This document shows, in pieces, positions 16,404 through 24,679 of a DNA stretch of 64,000 nucleotides; within the stretch, counting starts at the first letter, position 1, and each line of letters starts with the position of its first letter. The position numbers were made by a program, and so were the translations under genes. The stretch comes from Albimonas sp036154955 (GTDB lineage Bacteria; Pseudomonadota; Alphaproteobacteria; Rhodobacterales; Rhodobacteraceae): the NCBI GenBank assembly GCA_036154955.1, contig JAYZWL010000004.1:13231-77230 (forward strand). Reading direction: 5' to 3'. The notes under the pieces are model-generated. The model made no database searches. It saw only the letters and a list, made by a program, of their open reading frames with translations, and had not been told where the DNA came from.

Positions 16404-17441
16404 TCAGGCGACCAGCCCGAAGATCACCCCGGCCAGCACCGCCCCGCCCAGTCCGAAGCCGACATAGGCCGCGAAGACCGGGGCGCGGACCAGCGACCAC
16501 ACCGCCGCCATCGCCGGGATGCAGGACACGGCGCCGGCGGTCAGGAAGGCCATCGCCGCCCCCGCGCTCATCCCCTGTTCGATCAGCGCGGCCAGCAGCG
16601 GGGGCGCCGCGTAGCCGTTGAGATAGGCGGGCATCCCCACCAGCGCCCCCATCAGGATCGGGCCCAGCCCCTCGCCGCCGACGACGGAGGCCACGGCCTC
16701 CGCCGGGACGAAGGTGATCATCACCCCTTCCAGCAGATAGGCCAGCGCCATCCACTTGAGCAGGAACAGGGCGTTGTCCCGGGCCTCGCGGCCGAAGGTC
16801 TCGCGCCGGGCGGGCTCTTCCCAGAAACGCCAGACCGGGCGGCCCGAGAAGGGCGAGGGCCCGCAGCCGCAGCGTTTGATGGGGGCTGAGGCCTTGAGCG
16901 GCTCGGCGAAGGCGCCGGCGCGCATCATGGCCGCCAGCGCGAAGCCACCCATCAGCCCGATGCCCACCGCCGTCACCGCCTTGCCGATGGCGAAAGTCCA
17001 GCCCAGCGCCCCGGCGGTGATCAGGAAGGTTCCCGGGTCCATGAGCGGCGAGCTGAGCCAGAACGCCATCACCGCAGGGATCGGCGCGCCCAGCGCCAGA
17101 AGTCCGGCGATGAACGGGATCACCTGGCAGGAGCAGAACGGCGCCAGCCCCCCGATCAGGGCGGCGGCGACGATCATCCGGCTCCGGCGGCCTTCGAAGG
17201 CGCGGGCGACGATGGTTTCCGCGCCCGTCGCCTTCAGCCCGGCGATCAGCGCCACGGCCAGCGCGATATAGGGCAGGGTGGCGGCGAAGGAACCCAGGGC
17301 GATGCCGACCACCTCGCCCACCCGGTCGGGCGCGGCGAGGACCACGGCGGCGAGCACCGCCAGCATGACCAGCCAGACCCGGTCGATGCGGCGCAGGCCA
17401 GCCCAGGCGGCGGCGGAGGTGCGAAGGGCGAGCTCGGTCAT
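16404..17441 (-). CDS. Permease of the YraQ/DUF318 (ArsP-like) family
   Basis: A 345-residue polytopic membrane protein. The motif PFCSCQVIPF in an early helix is typical of the DUF318/YraQ/ArsP permeases, in which cysteines are thought to contact thiophilic or organometallic substrates. A central cytoplasmic loop (about residues 165-215) carries a KRCGCG cysteine cluster. ATG 17441 overlaps the stop of an ArsR regulator (ATGA), supporting a metalloid or metal efflux role under ArsR control. The substrate is unknown. Confidence 0.85.
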   Translation of the reverse strand: MTELALRTSAAAWAGLRRIDRVWLVMLAVLAAVVLAAPDRVGEVVGIALGSFAATLPYIALAVALIAGLKATGAETIVARAFEGRRSRMIVAAALIGGLAPFCSCQVIPFIAGLLALGAPIPAVMAFWLSSPLMDPGTFLITAGALGWTFAIGKAVTAVGIGLMGGFALAAMMRAGAFAEPLKASAPIKRCGCGPSPFSGRPVWRFWEEPARRETFGREARDNALFLLKWMALAYLLEGVMITFVPAEAVASVVGGEGLGPILMGALVGMPAYLNGYAAPPLLAALIEQGMSAGAAMAFLTAGAVSCIPAMAAVWSLVRAPVFAAYVGFGLGGAVLAGVIFGLVA

Positions 17442-17827
17442 CTCGCGGTCTCCTCGGGGGTGGGGGCTTCGGATGCGCAGCCGGGGGCGCCGCAGGGGGC
17501 GTGGGCGGCGTGGCCGTCCCCGCCCGCGTCGGCGCAGCACTCGGCATGGAGGAAATGGGCCAGCGCCTCGATATTGGCGAAACGGGCCCGGCAGATCAGC
17601 GACCGGCCCCGCCGCTCCTGGCTCAGCAGGTCGGCGGCGGCGAGGAAGCGCAGGTGATGCGAGAGCGTCGAGGCGGCGATGCCCAGCCGCTCCTGCAAGG
17701 CGCCGACGGGCAGCCCCTCCGGCCCCGCGCGGACCAGGGCGCGGATCACCTCCAGCCGCGGTTCGGAGCCCAGCGCGGCGAAGGCCTGGGCGGCGGATTC
17801 GGGGGGGAGGAGGGCGTCTATATCCAT
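17438..17827 (-). CDS. ArsR/SmtB family repressor
   Basis: A 129-residue winged-helix repressor (ALGSEPRLEVIRALV, then the recognition region LGIAASTLSHHLRFL). The C-terminus is Cys/His-rich (HAECCADAGGDGHAAHAPCGAPGC), a plausible soft-metal or metalloid site like those of ArsR-type sensors. It is coupled to the YraQ/ArsP-like permease. A perfect 10-bp palindrome lies 1 nt upstream of its start codon, with no evident ribosome site, suggesting an operator that overlaps the initiation region. Confidence 0.88.
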   Translation of the reverse strand: MDIDALLPPESAAQAFAALGSEPRLEVIRALVRAGPEGLPVGALQERLGIAASTLSHHLRFLAAADLLSQERRGRSLICRARFANIEALAHFLHAECCADAGGDGHAAHAPCGAPGCASEAPTPEETAR

Positions 17828-17828
17828 G

Positions 17829-17838
17829 ATTCTAGAAT
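17829..17838. promoter_or_regulatory. Palindrome ATTCTAGAAT at the arsR start
   Basis: A perfect 10-bp inverted repeat lies one base upstream of the ArsR start codon in a short AT-rich patch (17825-17855). ArsR repressors usually bind such AT-rich dyads in their own promoter, so this is a candidate operator. Confidence 0.45.
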
Positions 17839-17912
17839 TGTCGAAATGATTGGAGCGGTCAAGCGGGAATCTTCGGTGCCGGGTGGTGAGCGAGGATCGG
17901 CGGAGGTCGGCG

Positions 17913-17955
17913 CAAGCCCCCTCCCCCTCCCTCCCCCGCGTGCGGGGGAGGGGGC
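17913..17955. repeat. Dispersed CTCCCCCGC/GCGGGGGAG hairpin, copy 1
   Basis: CTCCCCCGC-GT-GCGGGGGAG (17931-17950) flanked by further CCCTCC tracts; the same element recurs at 18195, 24442 and 24494, always between genes. Confidence 0.75.
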
Positions 17956-18032
17956 CGCGAACGGCGCCGGCGGGTCGTCTCGGGGGGTGGTAGAAGATCT
18001 TCAGGGACGACGCGAAAGCCTGCGCCGGTCAT

Positions 18033-18104
18033 GCGCCCCGGACTTGATCCGGGGCCTCTCGACGCCGGCCACCCGCGCGAGGCCCCGGATCAAGTCCGGG
18101 GCGC
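18033..18104. repeat. Dispersed paired inverted repeat, copy 1 (perfect)
   Basis: Arms of 26 bp at 18033-18058 and 18079-18104 are exact reverse complements, with a 20-bp spacer beginning TCGACGCCGG. The arm core is GCGCCCCGG-N7-CCGGGGCCTC. At least six other loci in the window carry this arm, as pairs or singly. Confidence 0.9.
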
Positions 18105-18194
18105 CCCATCCGGCGCATGGCGCGCGGAACCGGGCGCGAGGGCGCGGTGCGTCAGCCGCTCTTGCCATCGCAGCCGCGCCGCGGCGCCGTCACC

Positions 18195-18240
18195 GCAAGC
18201 GCCTCCCTCCCCCGCTCGCGGGGGAGGGATAGGGAGGGGG
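18195..18240. repeat. Dispersed CTCCCCCGC hairpin, copy 2
   Basis: GCAAGCGCCTCCCTCCCCCG, then GCTC and CGGGGGAGGGATAGGGAGGGGG; nearly the same layout as the copy at 24494-24540. Confidence 0.75.
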
Positions 18241-18296
18241 CGGAAGCGGTCGGGAGGGGGCCGGCGCGACGTCCGCCGCCCCCGGCCCCCGCCGCC

Positions 18297-19064
18297 TCAG
18301 AACTCGTCCTTGCGCTTGCGCACCTCGGCGAAGATCGCGCCATGGTCGGCGCCGACCATGCCCAGCCGCTCCTGCACCTCCCGCGCGCCGGGGCGCAGGA
18401 AGGGGTTGGTCGCCAGCTCTTCGGCCAGCAGGACCGGCACGATGGGGGTCCCCGCCTCGTCGGCCGCGGCGATGCCCTCGATCCGCGCCTGCAGCGCGGC
18501 GTTCCCCGGCTCGATCGACAGGGCGAAGCGGCCGTTGGCGGCGCCGTAGTTGTGACCCGAATAGACCTGCGTCTCCGGCGACAGGGCCATCAGCTTCTTC
18601 AGGCTCTCCCACATCTGCAGATAGGTGCCCTCGAACACCCGCCCGCAGCCCAGCGCCATCAGGCTGTCGGCGGTGAACGCCTTCTTCGCCCCCTCGAAGC
18701 AGTAGGCGATATGGCCGATGGTGTGGCCGGAGACGTCGACGACCCGCGCCCGCTCGGCCCCCACCGCGACCATGTCCCCTTCGGAGACGGTCACGTCCAG
18801 CGCCGGCAGCCGGGCCGCGTCGGCGCCGTGGCCCACGGTTTTCGCGCCATAGGCCTCGACCAGCTCGGCCACGCCCTGGATATGGTCGGCGTGATGATGG
18901 GTGATCAGGATCAGGTCGAGCTTGCCGCCCGCGGCGTCGATGGCCTTGCGCAGCGGGGCGGCTTCCGGCACGTCGACCACGGCCCAGACATTCTCGGTCG
19001 TCTCGTGCAGAAGATACCCGTAATTGTCGTCCAGGCAGGGGATGACGGTGACTTCGAGCGGCAT
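18297..19064 (-). CDS. gloB: Hydroxyacylglutathione hydrolase (glyoxalase II)
   Basis: A 255-residue metallo-beta-lactamase-fold enzyme (EC 3.1.2.6) that hydrolyses S-D-lactoylglutathione. The binuclear metal motif THHHADH (about residue 53), the SGHTIGHIAY and FTADSLMALGCGR ligands and the C-terminal substrate domain (NPFLRP, EVRKRKDEF) are all present. ATG 19064 has GGAGGAG 6 nt upstream, so I prefer it to the ATG eight codons earlier. It diverges from a methyltransferase gene, an arrangement common in Rhodobacterales (from memory of such genomes). Confidence 0.95.
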   Translation of the reverse strand: MPLEVTVIPCLDDNYGYLLHETTENVWAVVDVPEAAPLRKAIDAAGGKLDLILITHHHADHIQGVAELVEAYGAKTVGHGADAARLPALDVTVSEGDMVAVGAERARVVDVSGHTIGHIAYCFEGAKKAFTADSLMALGCGRVFEGTYLQMWESLKKLMALSPETQVYSGHNYGAANGRFALSIEPGNAALQARIEGIAAADEAGTPIVPVLLAEELATNPFLRPGAREVQERLGMVGADHGAIFAEVRKRKDEF

Positions 19065-19138
19065 GGGGAACTCCTCCACGGCTTGCATTTCCGACGGTCG
19101 CGCGCAGCATACAGATCGAGGCCCGGAGGATAAGCCCC

Positions 19139-19921
19139 ATGCATCTCGACGTGATCGACCTGCGGCGGTTCTACTACCGCACCCCCCTCGGCCGCGCCGC
19201 CCAGCGCAGCCTGCAGGAGGCGATCCGCGCGCTCTGGCCCGACGTGTCGGGGGAGACGGTGGTGGGCTTCGGCTTCGCCGCCCCCCTGCTGCGCCCGTTC
19301 CTGAAGGAGGCCGCGCATGTGGTCTGCCTGATGCCCGGCCCGCAGGGGGTGTGCCGCTGGCCGCCGGAGGGGCCCAACATGGCGGTGCTGTCGGAGGAGA
19401 CCCACTGGCCGCTGCGCGCCGGCGCCGCCGACCGGCTGATCGTGGCCCATGCGCTGGAGAATTCCGAGCGCCCCACCGCCCTGCTGGAGGAGATGCGCCG
19501 CGTGCTGGCCCCGGAGGGCCGCGCCATCGTCATCGCCCCCAACCGCACCGGCATGTGGGCGCGGTCCGACGCCACGCCCTTCGGCTACGGCCGGCCCTAT
19601 TCGGCCAGCCAGCTCGAAGGCGCGCTGCGGGCCCATGACCTCGCGCCCGAGCACGCGACGGCCGCGCTTTACGGCCCGCCCAGCCACCGGCGCTACTGGC
19701 TGCGCACCCATCGGCTTTGGGAGGCGGCGGGGCGCAGGCTGGACGCCCAGCGGCTGGGCGGCGCGGTGCTGGTGGAGGCGACGCGGCAGGTCTACGCGCT
19801 GCCCCGCTCCGGCCTGAAAGAGAAGGCGCTGTCGCCGCTGGAGGTGCTGGAAGGCTTTGCCAAACCGGCCCGCCCCCGCCCCGCCGCCGGCCGGGCGCCC
19901 CGGCGCGGCTCGGGAGGGTAG
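19139..19921 (+). CDS. Class I SAM-dependent methyltransferase
   Basis: A 260-residue methyltransferase-like protein. The SAM-binding glycine loop is reduced to VVGFGFAAP (about residue 41), and the post-motif region DRLIVAHALENSERPTALLEEMRRVLAPEGRAIVIAPN (about residues 100-137) fits Methyltransf_11. It is divergent from gloB with about 75 bp between starts. The C-terminal 20 residues are Pro/Arg/Gly-rich. The substrate is unknown. Confidence 0.8.
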   Translation: MHLDVIDLRRFYYRTPLGRAAQRSLQEAIRALWPDVSGETVVGFGFAAPLLRPFLKEAAHVVCLMPGPQGVCRWPPEGPNMAVLSEETHWPLRAGAADRLIVAHALENSERPTALLEEMRRVLAPEGRAIVIAPNRTGMWARSDATPFGYGRPYSASQLEGALRAHDLAPEHATAALYGPPSHRRYWLRTHRLWEAAGRRLDAQRLGGAVLVEATRQVYALPRSGLKEKALSPLEVLEGFAKPARPRPAAGRAPRRGSGG

Positions 19922-19950
19922 GCGCCCACCTCCCGCCTGAAAACCCTGTC

Positions 19951-20499
19951 TCAGAACCCGATGCCGATGCCCCAGCTCAGCCCCGACCACCCGCGGGAGC
20001 CGTAGCCGATCGACAGCCACGGCCGGATGCGGGGCGTCAGGGCGCCGGCGGCGGCGAGCGCGTCCTCGGTCGACTCGGTCCGGACGGGCTGGGACCGGCC
20101 CTCGGCCAGCCCCGCCTCGAACCCGGGCGCGAGCGGGGCGGGGCAGGTCAGCGCCGGCGCGCGGCGGGCCCGGCCCAGCTCCACCCCGGTGGCGTAGGTG
20201 CAGAAGCGGGCGACGCCCTCGTCATGGCCGGCGAGATAGTCGTCCTCCGCCTCAACCCGCGCCGGGCCGGCCAGCGCCGGGCAGGCGGCGATGCGCGCCA
20301 GCCCCTCCGCCGAGCGCTCGCCCGACAGCGCGTCGGCCACGCCCAGGGCGTTCCAGTCGGCCTCCCCGCAGGAGCCGGACCAGGGCCAGTCGGCGGCCGC
20401 GGTGTCGGTCCCGCCGGAGGCGCAGGCGCCGAGCAGGGGAAGGGCGAGCGCCAGCGCCAGGCGGCGGGCGGCGCGGGGGGTGCGAATCGATGACGTCAT
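19951..20499 (-). CDS. DUF2799-type lipoprotein
   Basis: A 182-residue putative outer-membrane or periplasmic lipoprotein. A positively charged, hydrophobic leader ends in the lipobox LLGAC (Cys26). The following body, with CGEADWNALGVADALSG and YLAGHDEGVARFC, matches the short Cys/Trp-rich pattern of DUF2799. No Shine-Dalgarno is visible; CATACT lies 7 nt before the ATG, so a leaderless transcript is possible. Function is unknown. Confidence 0.75.
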   Translation of the reverse strand: MTSSIRTPRAARRLALALALPLLGACASGGTDTAAADWPWSGSCGEADWNALGVADALSGERSAEGLARIAACPALAGPARVEAEDDYLAGHDEGVARFCTYATGVELGRARRAPALTCPAPLAPGFEAGLAEGRSQPVRTESTEDALAAAGALTPRIRPWLSIGYGSRGWSGLSWGIGIGF

Positions 20500-20580
20500 G
20501 CGGGCAGTATGGCCGAAGCGGCGGCCGAGGTCTTGGGGGGCGGCGATCGGCGGGCGGCGCTCTCCCCGCCGCCCCCCCGC

Positions 20581-20665
20581 GCGCCCCGGGCTCGACCCGG
20601 GGCCTCCTTCGGGCGGCCGTGGCGCGGACGGCGGGCGGCGAGGCCCCGGGTCAGGCCCGGGGCGC
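20581..20665. repeat. Dispersed paired inverted repeat, copy 2
   Basis: Arms at 20581-20606 and 20640-20665 of the GCGCCCCGG...CCGGGGCCTC family, with two mismatches between arms and a 33-bp spacer. It lies between the lipoprotein and acetyltransferase genes. Confidence 0.85.
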
Positions 20666-20708
20666 GCGCCCCTCCCGGCGGGGCGATGCGCGACGCGGGG
20701 CCGGAGCG

Positions 20709-21248
20709 TCAGGACTGGGATGGAGGCGGGGACGGGGGCGAGAGCGCGGGCAGGTCCCGGGTGAAGGACAGGCTGACCGCCGGCCCCGCCCAGGCCCGGT
20801 AGAGCGCCAGCGCCGGTGCGTTCCAGGCCAGCGCGTCGATGGTCAGCTTGCGCAGGCCGGCGGCGCGCATCCGCGCCTCCGCCTCCCGCAGCAGGGCGAG
20901 GCCCACGCCCCGCCGCCGCGCCTCGGGCGCGACGTAGAGGTCGGAGACATGGCCGCGGATCCGCGTCTCCTCCGGCACATAGGCGCCCTCGTCCTCGCGC
21001 CCCGCGATCAGCAGGCCGATGGGCGCGCCCCCGCCGCTCCCGTCCCCGTCGTCCTCCTCCGCCAGCAGCACGAAGCCGCCCTCGGCCGCCCAGCCGGTCA
21101 GCCAGGCCACATGCGCGGCGCAGTCGGCGCCGGGGCGGCGGTCGGGCTCCCGCGCCCGCTCGAAATCCTGCAGGGCGGCGAAGAGCGCGAAGACCGTGGC
21201 GGCGTCCTCCGGCCCCGCGTCGCGGATGCGGATCCCCGTCGGGGTCAT
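20709..21248 (-). CDS. GNAT family N-acetyltransferase
   Basis: A 179-residue acetyl-CoA-dependent acetyltransferase. The acetyl-CoA pyrophosphate-binding motif is VAPEARRRGVGLALL (about residues 114-128), preceded by strand GHVSDLYV, and the NAPALALYRAWA motif follows. It lies 17 nt downstream of an alpha/beta hydrolase gene on the same strand, so the two are probably cotranscribed. A much longer in-frame reading upstream is a shadow of the glycosyltransferase strand. The substrate is unknown. Confidence 0.85.
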   Translation of the reverse strand: MTPTGIRIRDAGPEDAATVFALFAALQDFERAREPDRRPGADCAAHVAWLTGWAAEGGFVLLAEEDDGDGSGGGAPIGLLIAGREDEGAYVPEETRIRGHVSDLYVAPEARRRGVGLALLREAEARMRAAGLRKLTIDALAWNAPALALYRAWAGPAVSLSFTRDLPALSPPSPPPSQS

Positions 21249-21265
21249 GCGGGGGTCACGCAGGG

Positions 21266-22117
21266 TCACGCGGGGGCGGCGGCCGGCGTCGCGACCGCGC
21301 CCAGCACCTCGTCCAGCGTCGCGGCGAGAATCGCCAGCTCCCGCGGTTCCGAGAACCGGTGGTCCGCCCCGTCCACCAGCGTCAGCCGCAGGTCCGGGCT
21401 CTCGGCATGGGCCAGCAGCTTCAGCGCCCAGTCCACCGGCACGTCCGCATCCGCCGTCCCCTGCAGCAGCCGCACCGGGAAGGGCAGGGGCAGGGGCGCG
21501 CGCAGCACCAGGTTCTCCCGCCCGTCCTCGATCAGCAGGCGGGTGATCACATAGGGCTCGTCGGAATATTCGGAGGGCAGGGCCACGCGCCCCGTCTCCG
21601 CCATCTCCGCCCGCTGGGCGTCGGAGAAGCCGGCCCAGAACCCGTCCTCGGTGAAATCCGGCGCGGCGGCGATGCCGATCAGCCCCGCCACCCGCCCGGG
21701 CCGCGCCCGCGCGACCAGCAGGCTGATCCAGCCCCCCATGGAGGAGCCGACCAGCACCTGCGGCCCGTCCGTCAGCCGGTCCAGCGCGTCCAGCGCGTCC
21801 GCGGCGAAGGCGCCGATGCGCCCTTCGGTCTCGAAATCCCCCGAAGAGGCGCCGTGGCAGGTATAGTCGAAGCGCAGGAAGTCGAGCCCGCGCTCGGCGC
21901 AGAGCGCCTCCAGGAAGGTGGCCTTGGTCCCGGTCATGTCCGACCGGAACCCGCCCAGGAACACCACGCCCGGCGGCGGCGTCCCGCCCGCTTCGCGCGC
22001 GGCGGTTGCCACGGCGCCCCGGGAGCGGTGATAAGCGAGGCGGCGCCCGTCGGGCATCGCGAGGATTTCGGGCGCGGCGCCCGCATCGGGGCCGTCGACG
22101 GGGGGAACAGGGGTCAT
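21266..22117 (-). CDS. Alpha/beta hydrolase
   Basis: A 283-residue serine hydrolase. The nucleophile elbow is GSSMGG (Ser near residue 123), with HGASSGDF and VDGADHRFSE supplying the likely oxyanion and catalytic His regions, as in carboxylesterases and acylpeptidase-like enzymes. The start ATG at 22117 overlaps, in opposite orientation, the ATG of the glycosyltransferase at 22116; GGAG lies about 13 nt upstream. The neighbouring GNAT gene follows in the same direction. Confidence 0.85.
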   Translation of the reverse strand: MTPVPPVDGPDAGAAPEILAMPDGRRLAYHRSRGAVATAAREAGGTPPPGVVFLGGFRSDMTGTKATFLEALCAERGLDFLRFDYTCHGASSGDFETEGRIGAFAADALDALDRLTDGPQVLVGSSMGGWISLLVARARPGRVAGLIGIAAAPDFTEDGFWAGFSDAQRAEMAETGRVALPSEYSDEPYVITRLLIEDGRENLVLRAPLPLPFPVRLLQGTADADVPVDWALKLLAHAESPDLRLTLVDGADHRFSEPRELAILAATLDEVLGAVATPAAAPA

Positions 22118-23360
22118 GGAAAGCGCGCGCTCCGCAGCCTCGGGTCTCTCGGCGCCCGACCCTAGCGTCCCGAGCGCGGAGGTCCAGCCCGGACCCGGCG
22201 GCTTCGCGGGCTTCGGCGCCGGGCGCCCGGTGATCCTGCAGCTCACCCCGTCGCTCGAATCGGGCGGGGTCGAACGCGGCACGATCGAAATCGCCCAGGC
22301 CCTGAGCCGCGAGGGCGCCACCCCGCTCGTCGCCTCCCGCGGAGGGCGGATGGAACGGGCGCTGGAGCGGGCGGGCGGGCGGCTGATCCGGCTCGACATC
22401 GGCGCCAAGACCCCCTGGGGCATCCGCCGCAACGCCGCGGCGCTGGAACGGATCCTGCGGGAAGAGCGGGTGGACATCGTCCACGCCCGCTCCCGCGCGC
22501 CGGCCTGGGCGGGGTGGCTGGCGGCGAAGCGGGCGGGCGTGCCCTTCGTGACCACCTGGCACGGCGACTATTCCGAGAACTTCCCCGGCAAGCGGCTGTG
22601 GAACGGCGTGATGGCCCGCGGCCGGCCGACCATCGCGGTCTCCGACTTCATCGCCGAGACCATCCGCGCCCGCCATCCCGGGGCGGAGCTGGTGGTGATC
22701 CCGCGCGGCGCCGACCTCGCCCAGTTCGACCCGCTGGCCATTCAGGGCGGCCGCTCGGCCGGGCTGGCGGAGCGCTGGGGGCTCGCCGACGACCCGCGTC
22801 CGGTGGTGATGCTGCCCGGCCGGCTGACCCGCTGGAAGGGGCAGGCGCATTTCATCGACGCCGCCGACCGGCTGCGCGCCCTGCGGGGGGCGGAGGACTT
22901 CGTGTTCCTCATGGTCGGCGACGATCCCGACAGCGCCTATGGGCGGGAGCTGGCGGAGCGCATCCGCCGCCAGGGCCTGACCGGCTGCTGCGCGCTGGCC
23001 GGGCATTGCGACGACATGGCCGCGGCGCTGAAGCTCGCCTCCGTCGTCGTCTCCGCCTCCATGGAGCCGGAGGCCTTCGGGCGGGTGGCGGTGGAGGCGC
23101 AGGCCATGGGCCGCCCGGTGATCGCCACCGACCATGGCGGCGCGCGGGAGACGGTGGACGAGGGCCGCACCGGCTGGCGCTATCCCCCCGGCGACGCGGG
23201 CGCGCTGGCGGAGGCCGCGAACCGGGCCCTGAACCTCGACGCCTCCGCGCTGGAGCATATGGCCATGGCCGGCCGGGCCCGGGTCATGCAGCGGTTCTCC
23301 ACCGAGGCGATGCAGCGCGCGACGCTGGAGGTCTACGCCGACGTGCTGTCGCGCCGCTGA
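22116..23360 (+). CDS. Family 4 (GT-B) glycosyltransferase
   Basis: A 414-residue GT-B glycosyltransferase, probably for lipopolysaccharide or another surface glycan. The acceptor half starts near LQLTPSLESGGVERGTIEIA (residue about 40), and the donor half has GRLTRWKGQAHFIDA and SMEPEAFGRVAVEAQAMGRPVIATDHGGARE, with the EX7E-type motif of GT4 enzymes. The first about 35 residues are low-complexity. GGGGGG sits 10 nt before the ATG. Its start codon overlaps that of the divergent hydrolase. Confidence 0.9.
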   Translation: MESARSAASGLSAPDPSVPSAEVQPGPGGFAGFGAGRPVILQLTPSLESGGVERGTIEIAQALSREGATPLVASRGGRMERALERAGGRLIRLDIGAKTPWGIRRNAAALERILREERVDIVHARSRAPAWAGWLAAKRAGVPFVTTWHGDYSENFPGKRLWNGVMARGRPTIAVSDFIAETIRARHPGAELVVIPRGADLAQFDPLAIQGGRSAGLAERWGLADDPRPVVMLPGRLTRWKGQAHFIDAADRLRALRGAEDFVFLMVGDDPDSAYGRELAERIRRQGLTGCCALAGHCDDMAAALKLASVVVSASMEPEAFGRVAVEAQAMGRPVIATDHGGARETVDEGRTGWRYPPGDAGALAEAANRALNLDASALEHMAMAGRARVMQRFSTEAMQRATLEVYADVLSRR

Positions 23361-23386
23361 GGCGATCCCGCTCCCGTCATGGCGCG

Positions 23387-23412
23387 CCGCCCCGGGCCCG
23401 ACCCGGGGCCTC
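23387..23412. repeat. Dispersed repeat arm, solitary copy 3
   Basis: One arm of the GCGCCCCGG...CCGGGGCCTC family (here beginning GCCGCCCCGGG) between the glycosyltransferase and a crotonase gene; no partner arm is nearby. Confidence 0.75.
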
Positions 23413-23562
23413 GCCGCGCCATCCGCTCTCGCGCCCGCCCGATCCGCATCCCCGTTCCGCCCAGCGGTTCCGGGCAGGCTTGCCGCGCGCGTCGCCGCCG
23501 TCCATGCTGATCGGGAACGCGGCCGCCGCCAGACGCGACCGCCAGACGGAGGAGAGCCCGAC

Positions 23563-24405
23563 ATGTCCACCCAGACCGCCGCCGCGCCCGCGGCGCAGAC
23601 CGACGCGCCCATCATGCTGATCTCCGACCTCGTCGACGGGGTCTGCGAGGTGTCGCTGAACCGGCCCGAGCGGCTGAACGCCATCACGCCCGAGCTGATG
23701 CGCGCCATCGCCGACACGCATGAGACGCTGGCCGGCATGGCCGGGCTGCGCGCGGTGGTGCTCAAGGGCTCGGGCCGCGCCTTCTGCTCGGGCCTCGACA
23801 AGTCGGGCTTCCAGCGGATGAAGACCGAGGGCCGGGGCAGCCTCGGCATGGACATCATGAACCGCACCCACGGGCCCGCCAACGTGGCGCAGAACTGCTG
23901 CTGGGGCTGGCGGGAACTGGGCGTGCCGGTGATCGCGGCCATCCACGGCTTCGCCTTCGGCGGCGGCTTCCAGATCGCGCTGGGCCCCGACATCCGCATC
24001 GCCGCGCCGGGGACGAAGTTCTCGGTGATGGAGATGAAATGGGGCCTCGTGCCCGACATGGGCGGCATGGCGGTGATGCGCACGCTGGCCCGCGGCGACG
24101 TGATCCGCAAGCTGACCTACACCGCCGAGATCTTCGAGACCGAGGCGGCCTTCGACTACGGCTTCGTCACCGAGATCGCCGAGGACCCGCTGGCCCGCGC
24201 CCGCGAGCTTGCGGCCGAGATCGCCTCCAAGAGCCCGACCGCGATCCGGGCGGCGAAGGAGCTGCTCAACATCTCCGACGAGGAGCCGGGCGCCCTGCCG
24301 GCCCTGCTGGCCGAAAGCCGGCTTCAGAAGGACCTGATCGGCAAGCCCCACAACATCGAGGCGGTGAACGCCGGCGTCGAAGGCCGCCCGGCGGTCTACG
24401 AGTAA
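23563..24405 (+). CDS. Enoyl-CoA hydratase/isomerase family protein
   Basis: A 280-residue crotonase-fold enzyme. NRPERLNAITPELM, GSGRAFCSGLDKSGF (first oxyanion region) and HGFAFGGGFQIALGPD (second oxyanion region) are typical, and EMKWGLVPDMGG follows. It is about as similar to hydratases as to isomerases. GGAGGAGAG lies 8 nt upstream of the ATG. It is flanked on both sides by dispersed repeats and looks monocistronic. Confidence 0.87.
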   Translation: MSTQTAAAPAAQTDAPIMLISDLVDGVCEVSLNRPERLNAITPELMRAIADTHETLAGMAGLRAVVLKGSGRAFCSGLDKSGFQRMKTEGRGSLGMDIMNRTHGPANVAQNCCWGWRELGVPVIAAIHGFAFGGGFQIALGPDIRIAAPGTKFSVMEMKWGLVPDMGGMAVMRTLARGDVIRKLTYTAEIFETEAAFDYGFVTEIAEDPLARARELAAEIASKSPTAIRAAKELLNISDEEPGALPALLAESRLQKDLIGKPHNIEAVNAGVEGRPAVYE

Positions 24406-24441
24406 CCGCCCCCGCCAGGCGCCCCCCGCCGGACGTCGCCG

Positions 24442-24485
24442 ACCCCCACCCTGGCCCTCCCCCGCAGGCGGGGGAGGGAAGCGCC
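24442..24485. repeat. Dispersed CTCCCCCGC hairpin, copy 3
   Basis: CCCTCCCCCGC-AG-GCGGGGGAGGG with an outer CCCCCACCC tract, in inverted orientation relative to the neighbouring copy at 24494-24540. Confidence 0.75.
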
Positions 24486-24493
24486 CACGGCGC

Positions 24494-24540
24494 CGCAAGC
24501 GCCTCCCTCCCCCGTTCACGGGGGAGGGATAGGGTGGGGG
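24494..24540. repeat. Dispersed CTCCCCCGC hairpin, copy 4
   Basis: GCAAGCGCCTCCCTCCCCCG, TTCA, CGGGGGAGGGATAGGGTGGGGG; it forms a head-to-head pair with the copy just upstream. Confidence 0.75.
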
Positions 24541-24594
24541 CTCGCCCGGTCGCCGGCGAGCGCCCCGTCCCATCAAAGTCCCCGTCCCCCCGCC

Positions 24595-24666
24595 GCGCCC
24601 CGGGCCTGACCCGGGGCCTCTCGACGCCGGAACCCCGCGCGAGGCCCCGGGTCAGGCCCGGGGCGC
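24595..24666. repeat. Dispersed paired inverted repeat, copy 4 (perfect)
   Basis: 26-bp arms at 24595-24620 and 24641-24666 are exact reverse complements. The 20-bp spacer begins TCGACGCCGG and ends CCCGCGC, matching the spacer of the 18033 copy, so the whole 72-bp unit is conserved. Confidence 0.9.
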
Positions 24667-24679
24667 GCATATCGGACCC

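Larger units (their letters stand above)
17839..18296. other. Repeat-rich intergenic region
   Basis: No gene is supported between the arsR and gloB genes. The stretch is built largely from dispersed repeats: two CCCTCCCCC/GGGGGAGGG hairpins and a perfect paired GCGCCCCGG...CCGGGGCCTC element. Confidence 0.7.
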
